DNA from: Roseibium sp. HPY-6
GTDB lineage: Bacteria; Pseudomonadota; Alphaproteobacteria; Rhizobiales; Stappiaceae
Assembly: GCF_040530035.1 (NCBI RefSeq)
Contig: NZ_JBEWCD010000001.1
Span: 1,302,001 to 1,366,000 of the forward strand
Direction of reading: 5' to 3'
DNA: 64,000 bases
Made by a program: the position numbers and the translations under genes. A model generated the notes under the pieces. It was not told the origin of the DNA. It was given only the letters and a program-made list of their open reading frames with translations, and made no database searches. Below are positions 42,762 to 51,567 of the stretch, one piece after another (positions within the stretch are counted from its first letter, which is position 1; each line of letters begins with the position of its first letter).

Positions 42762-43644
42762 AGTTTGCAGCCCTGGAAAGGGCCCGATCTCGCCTTTCAC
42801 GCGCAAAGGCAAGGAAATCCGTGCGGTCGCTTTCCTGGCGGAGTTGTTCCAGCGCCCAAAGCGCCGAAACAGCATCACATTTGACTTTCATGATCTCGAC
42901 TTGCCGGGGCGTCGGACAACGTGCATCGGGAACTACGGCCTGATAAGCCCCAACCAGCACCCTTTCCTGCGAAACTGAAAACGCGTGTTCAAGCACCGTG
43001 TACGCAATATCCCATTCCGGTGCCGCCATTGCGGAATATTCCCAGTCGATAAGCCAGAACGTGTCCGATGTTGCCAGACAATTGCCCGGCGAAAGGTCTC
43101 CATGGCTTGGCACCAGCCTGTTCGGCAGCGATCCGGCTTCAAGCAGCGACAACTCCACGAGCACACTTTCAAGCGACTTCACTTCGTTCAACAAATCTGA
43201 CCGCGCCGACAAAACCTCTCTTTGGGCTTCGATGACGCGGTCTGCGCTCAGCTGGCCTTTAAAAACGGCTCCGGATGCGTGGAGCCGCCCGATAGCTTTC
43301 CCGAGCTGAACAGCCAGGGCGTCAGCGGCCAGCGAGACGGGTTCAACGGCAGGGGTCAGCAGAATGCCGCTCTCCGGTTCGCAGAAAACCGGTGGCAACG
43401 CAACCGAGAGCCCGGCGGCAATGTCGATGTTCCACGCTTCTGAAAAGCGGTCCACCATACCTGCTGTTTCCGGCCTCGGAAGACGCAGGAAAAAGCACCC
43501 CATGTCGGCTTCCAGACGATAGACGCGATTGCTCAAACCCGTCTGACGCTTCGCTGCACGAACCGCGCCGCAGATCTTGAAAAGCTCGGAATGCGCCTGA
43601 AACGCCTCACGAATATCTGGCGGTAGGGAGGTTGAATGTGTCAC
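42751..43644 (-). CDS. Choline/ethanolamine kinase-like phosphotransferase (APH fold)
   Basis: 297 residues of the aminoglycoside-phosphotransferase/choline-kinase superfamily. Catalytic Brenner loop VPSHGDLSPGNCLAT and the metal-binding IDWEYSAMAAPEWDIAY are intact; the N-lobe GLSNRVYRLEAD replaces the glycine loop. In bacteria such enzymes phosphorylate choline, ethanolamine or related alcohols. Start GTG at 43644, with no strong site. Convergent with the DUF1624 gene and divergent from the SelT-like gene. Confidence 0.82.
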   Translation of the reverse strand: MTHSTSLPPDIREAFQAHSELFKICGAVRAAKRQTGLSNRVYRLEADMGCFFLRLPRPETAGMVDRFSEAWNIDIAAGLSVALPPVFCEPESGILLTPAVEPVSLAADALAVQLGKAIGRLHASGAVFKGQLSADRVIEAQREVLSARSDLLNEVKSLESVLVELSLLEAGSLPNRLVPSHGDLSPGNCLATSDTFWLIDWEYSAMAAPEWDIAYTVLEHAFSVSQERVLVGAYQAVVPDARCPTPRQVEIMKVKCDAVSALWALEQLRQESDRTDFLAFARERRDRALSRAANFIR

Positions 43645-43691
43645 AAGCGCTGAAGTTCGTTTGCTCTTGCTGAAAGTGAAGGCCAGACGCC

Positions 43692-43991
43692 ATGACCGAC
43701 GTCCCCTCGCCCCATATCATCATTACCTACTGCCGCCAATGCAACTGGTTGCTCAGATCCGCCTGGATGGCGCAGGAAATCCTTAGCACCTTTTCCGAGG
43801 AAACCGGCGCCGTGACACTTGTCCCCGGCACCGGTGGCATCTTTGTTATTTCGTGTAACGGCACAACTGTTTGGGACAGAACTACCGACGGCGGCTTTCC
43901 CGAAGCAAAGGTTCTGAAGCAACGCTTGCGAGATCTTCTGTGGCCCGACAAGGATCTGGGGCATTCCGGTGGCAAGGCGGCGGATCGGTAA
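43692..43991 (+). CDS. SelT/SelW/SelH-family (Rdx) thioredoxin-like protein
   Basis: 99 residues. The short family with CxxC replacing the selenocysteine motif: ITYCRQCNWLLRSAWMAQEIL (C14, C17). The C-terminal WDRTTDGGFPEAKVLKQRLRDLLWP is typical of the Rdx domain. Probably a small cytoplasmic redox protein; no partner is known. Confidence 0.88.
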   Translation: MTDVPSPHIIITYCRQCNWLLRSAWMAQEILSTFSEETGAVTLVPGTGGIFVISCNGTTVWDRTTDGGFPEAKVLKQRLRDLLWPDKDLGHSGGKAADR

Positions 43992-44315
43992 CGCAGCGCC
44001 GCCCAGACCAGTCTCATCGAGGAAATCTTTCATCCATGAGTTCGCGCGTCTTTCAACGCAGCTGATCAACAATCCAGCTTGCCGTCATCGCTTCCCTGCT
44101 GTCCCGTTCCGGGCAATGTCCGGGCGTATTGACGACCCCTTGCTATCTTTCCCTGTTTTCAGAACGGAAATTGCCGGGCACGACGGGTTACTGGTCGCAA
44201 ACAATAACCCGTCATTGCGATCTGAGCGCTGGATTGCTCAGGCTTGAAACCCGATACCTTGTGCCGGGCCTTGCCGGTTCATTTTACGACGCAGTCTTTG
44301 CGACCAGGCCAATCA
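43992..44315. other. Intergenic region, no gene recognised
   Basis: 324 bases between convergent SelT-like and carboxymuconolactone decarboxylase-like genes. Frames run through it but none has a start site and protein-like content. May be a decayed gene. Confidence 0.4.
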
Positions 44316-44717
44316 TTATCGCGCCTGTTCAGATTGCGACGTCTGATCCCGCTCAGCAAACACTTCGCGCGCTGCGTTCAAGCCATTGATCGCAGCCGGC
44401 AGTCCGCCGTAGACCGCCATCTGCCAGATCGCCTCGACGATTTCGACCCGGCTCGCGCCCGCTGCAAGCGTGTGTTCGATGTTGACCTTCAGTTGCGGCG
44501 CCGTTTGCCCGCCCAGCACCGTGAGAGCCGCAATCGTGCAGAGCTGCCGTGTTTTCAGATCGAGCCCCGGCCGCGCGTAGTGCCGCCCGTAGCCCCACTC
44601 CACGAGACTCTCCGTGAAGCCTGGCAGCAGATCGTCGTATCTGGACCTGAGGGTTGCTTCCAGATCAGGGTTGAGGCGGCGCGCTATTTCCCGTCCCCGG
44701 TTCAGTGCTTCGCTCAT
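44316..44717 (-). CDS. Carboxymuconolactone decarboxylase-family protein
   Basis: 133 residues, the usual size of PcaC-type proteins. Conserved segments: YGRHYARPGLDLKTRQLCTIAALTVLGG and EIVEAIWQMAVYGGLPAAINGLN. The CxxC of the AhpD branch is absent, which favours the decarboxylase-type branch. The substrate is unknown. Its start lies within the end of the MerR gene on the same strand (53-base overlap), so the regulator and enzyme are one transcript. Confidence 0.88.
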   Translation of the reverse strand: MSEALNRGREIARRLNPDLEATLRSRYDDLLPGFTESLVEWGYGRHYARPGLDLKTRQLCTIAALTVLGGQTAPQLKVNIEHTLAAGASRVEIVEAIWQMAVYGGLPAAINGLNAAREVFAERDQTSQSEQAR

Positions 44718-45147
44718 CGTCAATGCCTTTCGAAGATGGCTGCGCGCCGTGTTCGGTCCGGGCGCAGTTTTCAAAGGCTGGGTCGACAGCTTCGCCGGCC
44801 TCCATCCTTTTGTAGAGGTCGATTTTTTCGTCCAGTACCGTCAGCATCTCGGTCAGACGTGCAACGTCGCCCGCGACCTTTTCCCGATGAGTCTCGAGCA
44901 TTTGTCTGCGCTCGGTCAGCGAAGCTGCGCCCTTCGTGCGCAGATCCGCATAACGCAGACGGCCCTTGATGCCCATGCCGGTCGATTTGAGCCTGGCAAG
45001 AAAGTCAATCCAGCGCAGAACCGTCTCGTCATAGACCCGGCGTCCGCCGCCATCGCGAGGCGGTTTCGGCAAAAGACCGATCTTCTCGTAGTAACGCAGC
45101 GTGTCGGTCGAGAGTCCCGACTTTTCAGCAAGATCACCAATCCGCAT
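44665..45147 (-). CDS. MerR-family transcriptional regulator
   Basis: 160 residues. The winged HTH is at the start: RIGDLAEKSGLSTDTLRYYEKIGLL...GRRVYDETVLRWIDFLARLK, followed by a dimerising coiled coil (TERRQMLETHREKV...MLTVLDEKIDLYKRMEAG). A few Cys are present (ENCARTEHG), but no metal-binding pair of known MerR sensors, so an organic inducer is more likely. Cotranscribed with the carboxymuconolactone decarboxylase-like gene, its probable target. Confidence 0.88.
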   Translation of the reverse strand: MRIGDLAEKSGLSTDTLRYYEKIGLLPKPPRDGGGRRVYDETVLRWIDFLARLKSTGMGIKGRLRYADLRTKGAASLTERRQMLETHREKVAGDVARLTEMLTVLDEKIDLYKRMEAGEAVDPAFENCARTEHGAQPSSKGIDDERSTEPGTGNSAPPQP

Positions 45148-45607
45148 GACTGTCTCCGAACAGAACGATCTGCTTCACATACATGTTGGAGCGCACTCCA
45201 GGTCAAGAGCCTTTTCTGTCCTGTTTACGCCGATATGGGTTTGTAAGTTGATCCCAGGTCGACGGATTGGTCATTCCGGCTGAAGCACAGCGGAAGGCCG
45301 GAACCCGGTAACCTCTTGCTTTGTCGCCTATCCTTCCCTCGGTCACACGGGGTGCCGGACCATGGCCTTGCCGCTTGCGCATGAAACCGGGACGACAAGT
45401 CCGGCAAAAATCACCATCCAGACTTGGCGACGGACGAAGTTGTGTGGCGCTCTCAACGACAAAAAACCGGTTTCATTTTCTAATCCGGGCCGCATTGAAC
45501 AAGACCCGGATGTCGGAAATCGGCAACAGATGTCCGTGTTTTGATTGATTGACCAATCAAGAACCAGATACGCTTTCAGCGACTCAGATCCAGCCACGGG
45601 GAATGCC
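45148..45607. other. Intergenic region upstream of the choline sulfatase
   Basis: 460 bases between divergent merR and sulfatase genes. It contains the BetI-like box near the right edge and presumably both promoters. A 60-codon frame at 45362-45544 has no start site and is not accepted. Confidence 0.4.
45545..45560. promoter_or_regulatory. BetI-like operator upstream of choline sulfatase
   Basis: TTGATTG, AC, CAATCAA: a 16-bp palindrome with 7-bp arms, 47 bases before the sulfatase start. It resembles TetR/BetI sites controlling choline and choline-sulfate genes. Confidence 0.6.
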
Positions 45608-47125
45608 ATGACTTCTCGCAAGAACATTCTGATCTTGATGGTGGATCAGCTGAACGGCACCCTGTTTCCCGATGGGCCTGCCGATTTTCTCCATGCACCG
45701 AACTTGAAGAACCTTGCTGCGCGGTCGGTTCGGTTCCAGAACACCTACACGGCCTCGCCGCTTTGCGCCCCGGGCCGGGCCAGTTTCATGTCCGGGCAAC
45801 TGCCGCGCCGGACGGGCGTCTATGACAACGCGGCTGAATTCGCTTCGGATATTCCGACCTATGCCCATCACCTTCGCCGGGCCGGGTATACGACATGCCT
45901 TTCGGGCAAGATGCATTTCGTCGGGCCCGACCAGATGCATGGCTTCGAGGAAAGGTTGACCACGGACATCTACCCTGCCGATTTCGGCTGGACTCCCGAC
46001 TACCGCAAACCGGGAGAACGCATCGACTGGTGGTATCACAACATGGGCTCGGTCACTGGAGCCGGCATTGCCGAAATTTCCAATCAGATGGAATACGACG
46101 ACGACGTCGCCTTCCAGGCTGTTCGGAAGATTTATGACTATGGCCGCGGCAAGTATGACCGTCCCTTCTGCCTCACGGTCAGCTTCACACACCCTCACGA
46201 CCCCTATGTCGCGCGGAAGAAGTACTGGGATCTTTATGAGGACTGCGAGCACCTGCTGCCGGAAATCCCGGCAATGGACTACGAGGATCACGATCCTCAT
46301 TCAAAGCGCATTTTCGATGCCAACGACTGGCGCAGTTTCAACATAACCGGAGAAGATGTCCGTCGCTCTCGCCGTGCCTATTTCGCCAATATCTCGTATC
46401 TCGACGACAAGATTGGCGAGATCCTACACGCGCTCGAGGCCATGCACCTGGCAGACGACACGACAATCCTGTTCGTTTCGGACCACGGCGACATGCTGGG
46501 CGAGCGTGGTCTCTGGTTCAAGATGACCTTCTTTGAAGGATCTTCGCGCGTCCCCTTGATGATCTGCGACAAGAACCTTTCCCCAAAGCATGTCACCGCA
46601 CCTGTCAGCACGCTCGACGTATTGCCGACCGCCTGTGATCTGGTCGGCATCGACATGAGCGAAATCATGCCGTGGACCAATGGCGAGAGCCTGCTGCCAC
46701 TCGCGACCGGAGAAGAGCGAAGCTCACCGGTCCTCATGGAATACGCCGCTGAAGCCTCCTACGCCCCGCTGGTCGGCATCCGCGAAGGTGACTGGAAGTA
46801 CATTCACTGCGAGCTGGATCCGCCGCAACTCTTCAATCTTGCCGACGATCCGTTTGAGCTCGAAAATCTCGCAGAAGACCCGGCCTATGCCGACGCTTGC
46901 GAGCGGTTTGCCGACGCAGTTCGGGCGCGTTGGGACATGGGCGCTTTTGATGCGGAGGTTCGTCAGTCGCAAGCGCGGCGCTGGATCGTCTACGAAGCCC
47001 TTCGCAACGGCGCCTATTTCCCATGGGACTACCAGCCCCTCCAGAAAGCCTCCGAACGCTACATGCGCAACCATATGGATCTCAACGAGGTCGAGGAAGG
47101 ACAGCGGTTTCCGAGGGGCGAGTGA
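45608..47125 (+). CDS. betC: Choline sulfatase
   Basis: 505 residues, full length for BetC. The sulfatase motif CxPxR is SPLCAPGRASFMSGQLPRR, where C53 becomes formylglycine. The metal-site motifs ILILMVDQLNG and VSDHGDMLGERGLW are also present. It hydrolyses choline-O-sulfate to choline, which feeds glycine betaine synthesis. ATG 45608 is chosen because an earlier frame start would lie inside the upstream operator. betI, betA and betB are not adjacent, so this is an orphan betC whose control by BetI is inferred from the box. Confidence 0.86.
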   Translation: MTSRKNILILMVDQLNGTLFPDGPADFLHAPNLKNLAARSVRFQNTYTASPLCAPGRASFMSGQLPRRTGVYDNAAEFASDIPTYAHHLRRAGYTTCLSGKMHFVGPDQMHGFEERLTTDIYPADFGWTPDYRKPGERIDWWYHNMGSVTGAGIAEISNQMEYDDDVAFQAVRKIYDYGRGKYDRPFCLTVSFTHPHDPYVARKKYWDLYEDCEHLLPEIPAMDYEDHDPHSKRIFDANDWRSFNITGEDVRRSRRAYFANISYLDDKIGEILHALEAMHLADDTTILFVSDHGDMLGERGLWFKMTFFEGSSRVPLMICDKNLSPKHVTAPVSTLDVLPTACDLVGIDMSEIMPWTNGESLLPLATGEERSSPVLMEYAAEASYAPLVGIREGDWKYIHCELDPPQLFNLADDPFELENLAEDPAYADACERFADAVRARWDMGAFDAEVRQSQARRWIVYEALRNGAYFPWDYQPLQKASERYMRNHMDLNEVEEGQRFPRGE

Positions 47126-47134
47126 GGTTGTCGC

Positions 47135-47983
47135 CTATTCGGCGAATGCCTCCAGCCCGATCGGAAATTCAGCGCCGGATTTCGATGCTTCCTGGCCAAC
47201 CATTTCAAAAAGCGACACGCGACTTTCCGAGAAAGTCGGTGCCGCTGCGCCTGTCGCCATGGCAAGCCGTTCCAGGCCGAGGCCGCCACCGACGCCTCCG
47301 CCTCCGCCTGACGACGGCTCCGCCAGGCTGATCTCACCGATCTCCAGGTAACCCGGAAGTGGGTAGGACAGCTCACCTGGCGTCCCCTCTCCGCTCGGGT
47401 AATGAATACTGACAGTCGCAAAGCCCTTCGTATCAGGATGGCCTGCTGGCGCGAAAAAGCCGGAACCATCCCCTGCTGCCTGTGCCTCCGCCAGATCTCT
47501 TTTTACGAAGCGCCCCTTTTGAAACACTGGCTCGGCATTGAAATAGCGTTCAAACACTTCGGTCGATACAAAGACCAGCTTGTCCGGGTCAATTTCCATG
47601 TTGTCGACGAGATAGCCGAAGAGCTGGCCAAGAGCGTCCCCAGGCCCCGCGCCGGCCGGCAAATTGAGAACCATGATGTGAAACAGCGCAAGAACCCCTG
47701 GCTCCGTTGACTTGCCACCATCCTCAATGCGGCAGGCCGGTTGAACACAAATGGAGGCAGCGTCGGGATAGGACGGCCGCGTATCGTCATATCTGAGCCC
47801 GCCGTTGAACCCAACGCCGGTTATCAGAGGGAGCGGATCAAGGACTTTCGCACCCTGACCGGAAAAGTGCTGAATGAAACCCGTCGAAGAGGTCGCGGCC
47901 GCATTTGCCGAAAGTCCGGGCAGCATCATTCCCAAGCCTCCGGTCGCGGCAAGGCTCATAAGGCGTCTTCGGTCGAGCTCCAT
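47135..47983 (-). CDS. Tat-exported protein of unknown function
   Basis: 282 residues. Twin-arginine signal DRRRLMSLAATGGLGMMLPGLSANAA, then a soluble domain with a glycine-rich stretch near the C-terminus (SSGGGGGVGGG). No domain is recognised. AAGGAG sits 6 bases before the ATG. A Tat signal suggests a folded or cofactor-bearing exported protein. Convergent with betC (9 bases apart). Confidence 0.6.
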   Translation of the reverse strand: MELDRRRLMSLAATGGLGMMLPGLSANAAATSSTGFIQHFSGQGAKVLDPLPLITGVGFNGGLRYDDTRPSYPDAASICVQPACRIEDGGKSTEPGVLALFHIMVLNLPAGAGPGDALGQLFGYLVDNMEIDPDKLVFVSTEVFERYFNAEPVFQKGRFVKRDLAEAQAAGDGSGFFAPAGHPDTKGFATVSIHYPSGEGTPGELSYPLPGYLEIGEISLAEPSSGGGGGVGGGLGLERLAMATGAAAPTFSESRVSLFEMVGQEASKSGAEFPIGLEAFAE

Positions 47984-48242
47984 CGCATTCTCCTTGGCTT
48001 CGACGGGAGAGGTCAACATTATCCACCCGGCCTATAGCTTGTAAAACCTCCTTGCAGCCTCATCGCTGCAACTCCTGAAAAAAGCTCCCCTGATCTTCCT
48101 AAAATCTGCATTCACGCCCTAACCTCACATTAACTGAGACTCTCAAAACACGGGCCTTTTCGGGTGTTGCAAACCTCGTTTTCATCGTCGGCGTGCCATC
48201 ACTCTCCCGGGCAAGGGACTTCTGCGAACAGGGAGCCGGGGC

Positions 48243-49775
48243 GTGACAGGGAACAGGCAGAACAAAGGCATATTGGCGAAGGCCGGTGAGGACAAGGCGC
48301 AAAGGGTCCGGCTGCGGCATCTCGCCTACGCCTCGATCTCGATGCTTCTTGCTGGCGGCGTCTTCGCCATGGCTTATCTGTTCCTCAGCACCACCCACAG
48401 CGCCGACCAGCTTGCATTGCGTCACGAGCGCGCTCTTGTCACCGAGGCCCTGGAGCACAGTCTGGAACTCGAAGCGCGGCATCAGACATTCATTGCCGTC
48501 AACGACAAGACGGCCCGCGAAGTTCAGATCGACGACCGCATCGACGATGAATTCGCCCACGAGATTGCCCGCCAGATGTGGCTTGATTTCCACCATGACT
48601 GGACGCTGATCGTCGACGGCAAGAATGATCTCATCCTGGTCGCTGCGGAAGACGAAATCGTTCCGCCGATTGCTGGCCAGGAGATTCTGGATGCCACCCG
48701 CGACCTCGTCGCCAAGGCCAGGATCGGCTATCAGGCCGTGCGCCGCCCGGCTGCGGAAGGTTTCAAGGTCAAATATGTTGAAAAAGGCGAACTCGCGCCG
48801 ATATACGCGACCGACGTCCGCGATGTCGCCGGCAAACCGGCTCTCGTCAGCGCCATGGCCATTGTTCCTGAATCCGATGATCTGGCACTGCCGGACGGAC
48901 CTCCTGGGGTCATCGTGTCCGTTGCCCTGATCGAAGAAGCTTTTCTGTCCGAAATCGGTGAGACCTTGCTCCTGCAGGATTTCATCTATGTCGCGGGTGA
49001 GGACCATCACGAGGCAAGCGTTCCCGTCGCAGTCCACGGCCACAAGCCGATCGGATATTTCGAATGGACCAGCGAAGCGCCGGGCAGCAAGATCCGCAAC
49101 GCCATCGGACCCATCGCAGCCATACTTGTCTTGATGTTTGTGGCAATCGGTGCGTTTTTCGCGCGCAAGCTGGCACAAAAATCCAGGGCTCTGGAAGACA
49201 GTGAATCCCTCAACCGGCGCATGGCAACCCACGACCTTATGACAGGGCTTGCCAACCGTCCGCACTTCCACAATGCCTTTGAGCGCGCCATCGCCCAGTG
49301 CCACACCACGCCCTGCGCCGTCATGGCGATCGATCTCGATCGCTTCAAGGCGGTCAACGACACGTTCGGGCACGAGGCCGGTGACATGGTGATCCGACAG
49401 GCAGCCCATCGCCTGCGCACCGTTTTGTCGAAGCACGCCCTGATTGCCAGAACCGGCGGCGACGAGTTCATGGCACTCCTCACAGGTCCGGTCGACGAGA
49501 ACCGCATGCGCTGGCTCTGCGACACGTTGATCGAGGCCATCGCACAGCCCATTCCGGTTTCCGGCGGCCTTGCCCAGATTGGCGTCAGCATCGGCTGGGC
49601 AACTGCGCCCAAACACGCCGACACGGCCTCGCACCTGCTTGCTCTCGCCGATCAGGCGCTTTACTGCGCCAAGGAAAACGGACGCAACATGGCGGTGTGT
49701 ATCGAAGATCTCTACAGGCGGCAGCAACCGACCGTGGTTGCGGACAGACGCCAGCAGGGGCAACGATCAGCATAA
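48243..49775 (+). CDS. Membrane diguanylate cyclase with CHASE4-like sensor
   Basis: 510 residues. TM1 about 28-50, an extracytoplasmic sensor about 51-290 with a CHASE4-like pattern (TFIAVNDKTAREVQIDD...), TM2 about 292-312, then a GGDEF domain (HDLMTGLANRPHFHNAFERAI) with an intact active site RTGGDEFMALL. It should make cyclic di-GMP in response to an external cue. The allosteric RxxD site before GGDEF is not seen. GTG start with GGGAG upstream. No EAL domain or partner is adjacent. Confidence 0.9.
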   Translation: MTGNRQNKGILAKAGEDKAQRVRLRHLAYASISMLLAGGVFAMAYLFLSTTHSADQLALRHERALVTEALEHSLELEARHQTFIAVNDKTAREVQIDDRIDDEFAHEIARQMWLDFHHDWTLIVDGKNDLILVAAEDEIVPPIAGQEILDATRDLVAKARIGYQAVRRPAAEGFKVKYVEKGELAPIYATDVRDVAGKPALVSAMAIVPESDDLALPDGPPGVIVSVALIEEAFLSEIGETLLLQDFIYVAGEDHHEASVPVAVHGHKPIGYFEWTSEAPGSKIRNAIGPIAAILVLMFVAIGAFFARKLAQKSRALEDSESLNRRMATHDLMTGLANRPHFHNAFERAIAQCHTTPCAVMAIDLDRFKAVNDTFGHEAGDMVIRQAAHRLRTVLSKHALIARTGGDEFMALLTGPVDENRMRWLCDTLIEAIAQPIPVSGGLAQIGVSIGWATAPKHADTASHLLALADQALYCAKENGRNMAVCIEDLYRRQQPTVVADRRQQGQRSA

Positions 49776-49821
49776 GGCGAAAGCGGGGTCACCCTCTCCC
49801 GTCAAATGCCCTCGTTCCGGA

Positions 49822-51414
49822 TTACCAGTTGGCGCGGGTGCCGCGCACGTCGACATGCACAAATGTGTTGTAAACGCCGATCCCCCCTTCAAACAGACCG
49901 GACGCCCGTATCGTCTTCATGCGCTTGGCCCAAGCCGACGTTCCACCCCCACCGCCGCCGGCAACTTTGAAATCGGCCGCGGTAAACGCCATGTGCTGGC
50001 TGCGCGTCGCACCTCCGATTTTGGCGTTATAGGCCGGGCTGCGATAAACGCTGGTGAGGACGACCGGCAGGCCAATCTGGTCCCTGAATTCGTCCAGAGC
50101 CCGGGCCAGCGGCAGGACATTTTCCCACAGATGCTCGGGCGGATCCGTGTTCAGACCGTTGCTTGAATGCGAACCGCCCTTGATCAGAAACTCGTGCCAC
50201 TTGAAATACCTGATGTCGGGAAGGTTCTTGTCAAAGAACGCCTGAAAGGGATGTTCCGGCGGAACGTTGTCATCGATATTCGGCTGGTTGTTATCGACGA
50301 CTGCACTGACATCCGCATCGGAGTCAGGCTGGTTCTGCTCGTCCTCGCTGGTGAGGTCCAGCTTCAGGTCGACATGGCCGTTTTCATGCAGGAATTTCAA
50401 AAAGGTGGCACACCCGCACTGCTTGGAGACAGCCGTCTTGCTGAAAACACCGTCTCCGACATATTTGCCTTTGTCGTAGATCGACGAAAAGCTCCACAGA
50501 TAGGGCGTCGGCAGGCGTTTTTTCCGGTACCCCCACCCGTTATAACGCTCCCAGCGCCAGAGCGCCCTGGGCAGGGACCAATCCTTCAGTCCGGCCAGCT
50601 TTTGATGGCGTAGGGCATCCTGCGCGCTTGCTTCCCAGGAGTTTGGCGGATTCCATTTCTTCGGCTTGCCGGATGGAACGCGAAATGTCCGCTTTGTCAG
50701 TGGATCGCCATTGTGGAGGTGCGTCGAAAAATTGTACGTCGATTCCAGAAGGTGGATCCCGGCGATGAACCACCACGGAATGCCAAGCGGCGTTCCGACG
50801 GCTTCATAGCGCGACTGGTTGCCCACAGCTTTAAGCGCGAACTTCTTGATGAGGGCTTCACGGTCGTTCTTGTAGCCCGCCGAGACGAAGAACCTGACAT
50901 ATTCATCCGCGATTTCGGCGAATTCCCGGCTGGTCGAGGTCTTGGGGGCAACCAGGATCTTGTCCGGCACGATGTCGTCGGGAATGGTTACCGGGTCGAT
51001 CACCGGAGCCAGTTTCTTTTCGTCGTCTTCCAGGTCTTCCGCCTGCTCTTCCGAGTTATGGGTCTTGCGCAGCCCCTCGTCGTCGTGAAACAGGCGCAGC
51101 GCTTCGGAAAGACGGTTGTTGAGAGCGGCGAGCGCCGGTGCAGCGTCGGGATCTCTGTCCGGAGTGATCTTGAAAAAGCTCGTGTCCAGGTCGTCGATCG
51201 ACTTGAGGATGTTCTCGGTCACGTTCAGGAATCGGCGCGTTCCGGCGCGAAATCCCGCCACACTCTCAAGCAGCCGCTTTCCGAGTAGTTCATTGGCAAA
51301 CTTCTGTATCGCGACGACTTCTTCAATTGACTGCGCCTGGTCAATCAGATCAATCAGATTGGCCGCCGATAGTTCATCATTGAGTTTTGCAAGAACTTCT
51401 TCTGGTGAATCCAT
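49822..51414 (-). CDS. Bifunctional peptidoglycan hydrolase: lysozyme-like domain plus M15 peptidase
   Basis: 530 residues with no signal peptide. Residues 1-about 130 are helical. About 215-350 matches the lysozyme-family pattern of COG5526 (GIPWWFIAGIHLLESTYNF, ALWRWERYNGWGYRKK, PYLWSFSSIYDKGKYV), including the catalytic-type Glu in the ESTYNF segment. An acidic linker follows, then a peptidase M15 domain at about 425-530 with zinc ligands in SQHMAFTAADF and FVHVDV. It would cut both glycan and stem peptide. GGAGG before ATG 51414 sets the start. The missing export signal suggests release by lysis or by a specialised system. Confidence 0.78.
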   Translation of the reverse strand: MDSPEEVLAKLNDELSAANLIDLIDQAQSIEEVVAIQKFANELLGKRLLESVAGFRAGTRRFLNVTENILKSIDDLDTSFFKITPDRDPDAAPALAALNNRLSEALRLFHDDEGLRKTHNSEEQAEDLEDDEKKLAPVIDPVTIPDDIVPDKILVAPKTSTSREFAEIADEYVRFFVSAGYKNDREALIKKFALKAVGNQSRYEAVGTPLGIPWWFIAGIHLLESTYNFSTHLHNGDPLTKRTFRVPSGKPKKWNPPNSWEASAQDALRHQKLAGLKDWSLPRALWRWERYNGWGYRKKRLPTPYLWSFSSIYDKGKYVGDGVFSKTAVSKQCGCATFLKFLHENGHVDLKLDLTSEDEQNQPDSDADVSAVVDNNQPNIDDNVPPEHPFQAFFDKNLPDIRYFKWHEFLIKGGSHSSNGLNTDPPEHLWENVLPLARALDEFRDQIGLPVVLTSVYRSPAYNAKIGGATRSQHMAFTAADFKVAGGGGGGTSAWAKRMKTIRASGLFEGGIGVYNTFVHVDVRGTRANW

Positions 51415-51567
51415 GGCACCCCCCCTCCGAAAAATGCCTCGGCAGGACACTTCAAGGTTTCTCTCCCGACGCTGACCTAGAGTAAACGCGAAGTGGTGCA
51501 AGCAATACAAGTGTCGGAATTTTCCGGAGACGCGAATTGCGCCTTGCGTGTCGACAACGGCCCCCGT

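Noticed and set aside
45362..45544. A 60-codon frame upstream of choline sulfatase
   Set aside because: No ribosome binding site, no protein-like hydrophobic pattern, and it ends at the operator; more likely plain leader DNA.
47135..47983. Possible likeness of the Tat-exported unknown to the alanyl-tRNA synthetase core (segment with NMEIDPDKLVFVSTEVF)
   Set aside because: Only one short stretch is suggestive, the catalytic motifs of class II synthetases are absent and a Tat-exported synthetase makes no sense.
48099..49763. A 554-codon open frame on the minus strand opposite the diguanylate cyclase
   Set aside because: It mirrors the codon pattern of the real gene (high GC at third positions keeps the antisense frame open), has no domain and no start site. 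The plus-strand GGDEF protein is certain.
49822..51414. Remnant of a prophage around the lysozyme/M15 gene
   Set aside because: No integrase, terminase, portal or tail genes flank it and base composition is normal; the gene stands among ordinary chromosomal genes.
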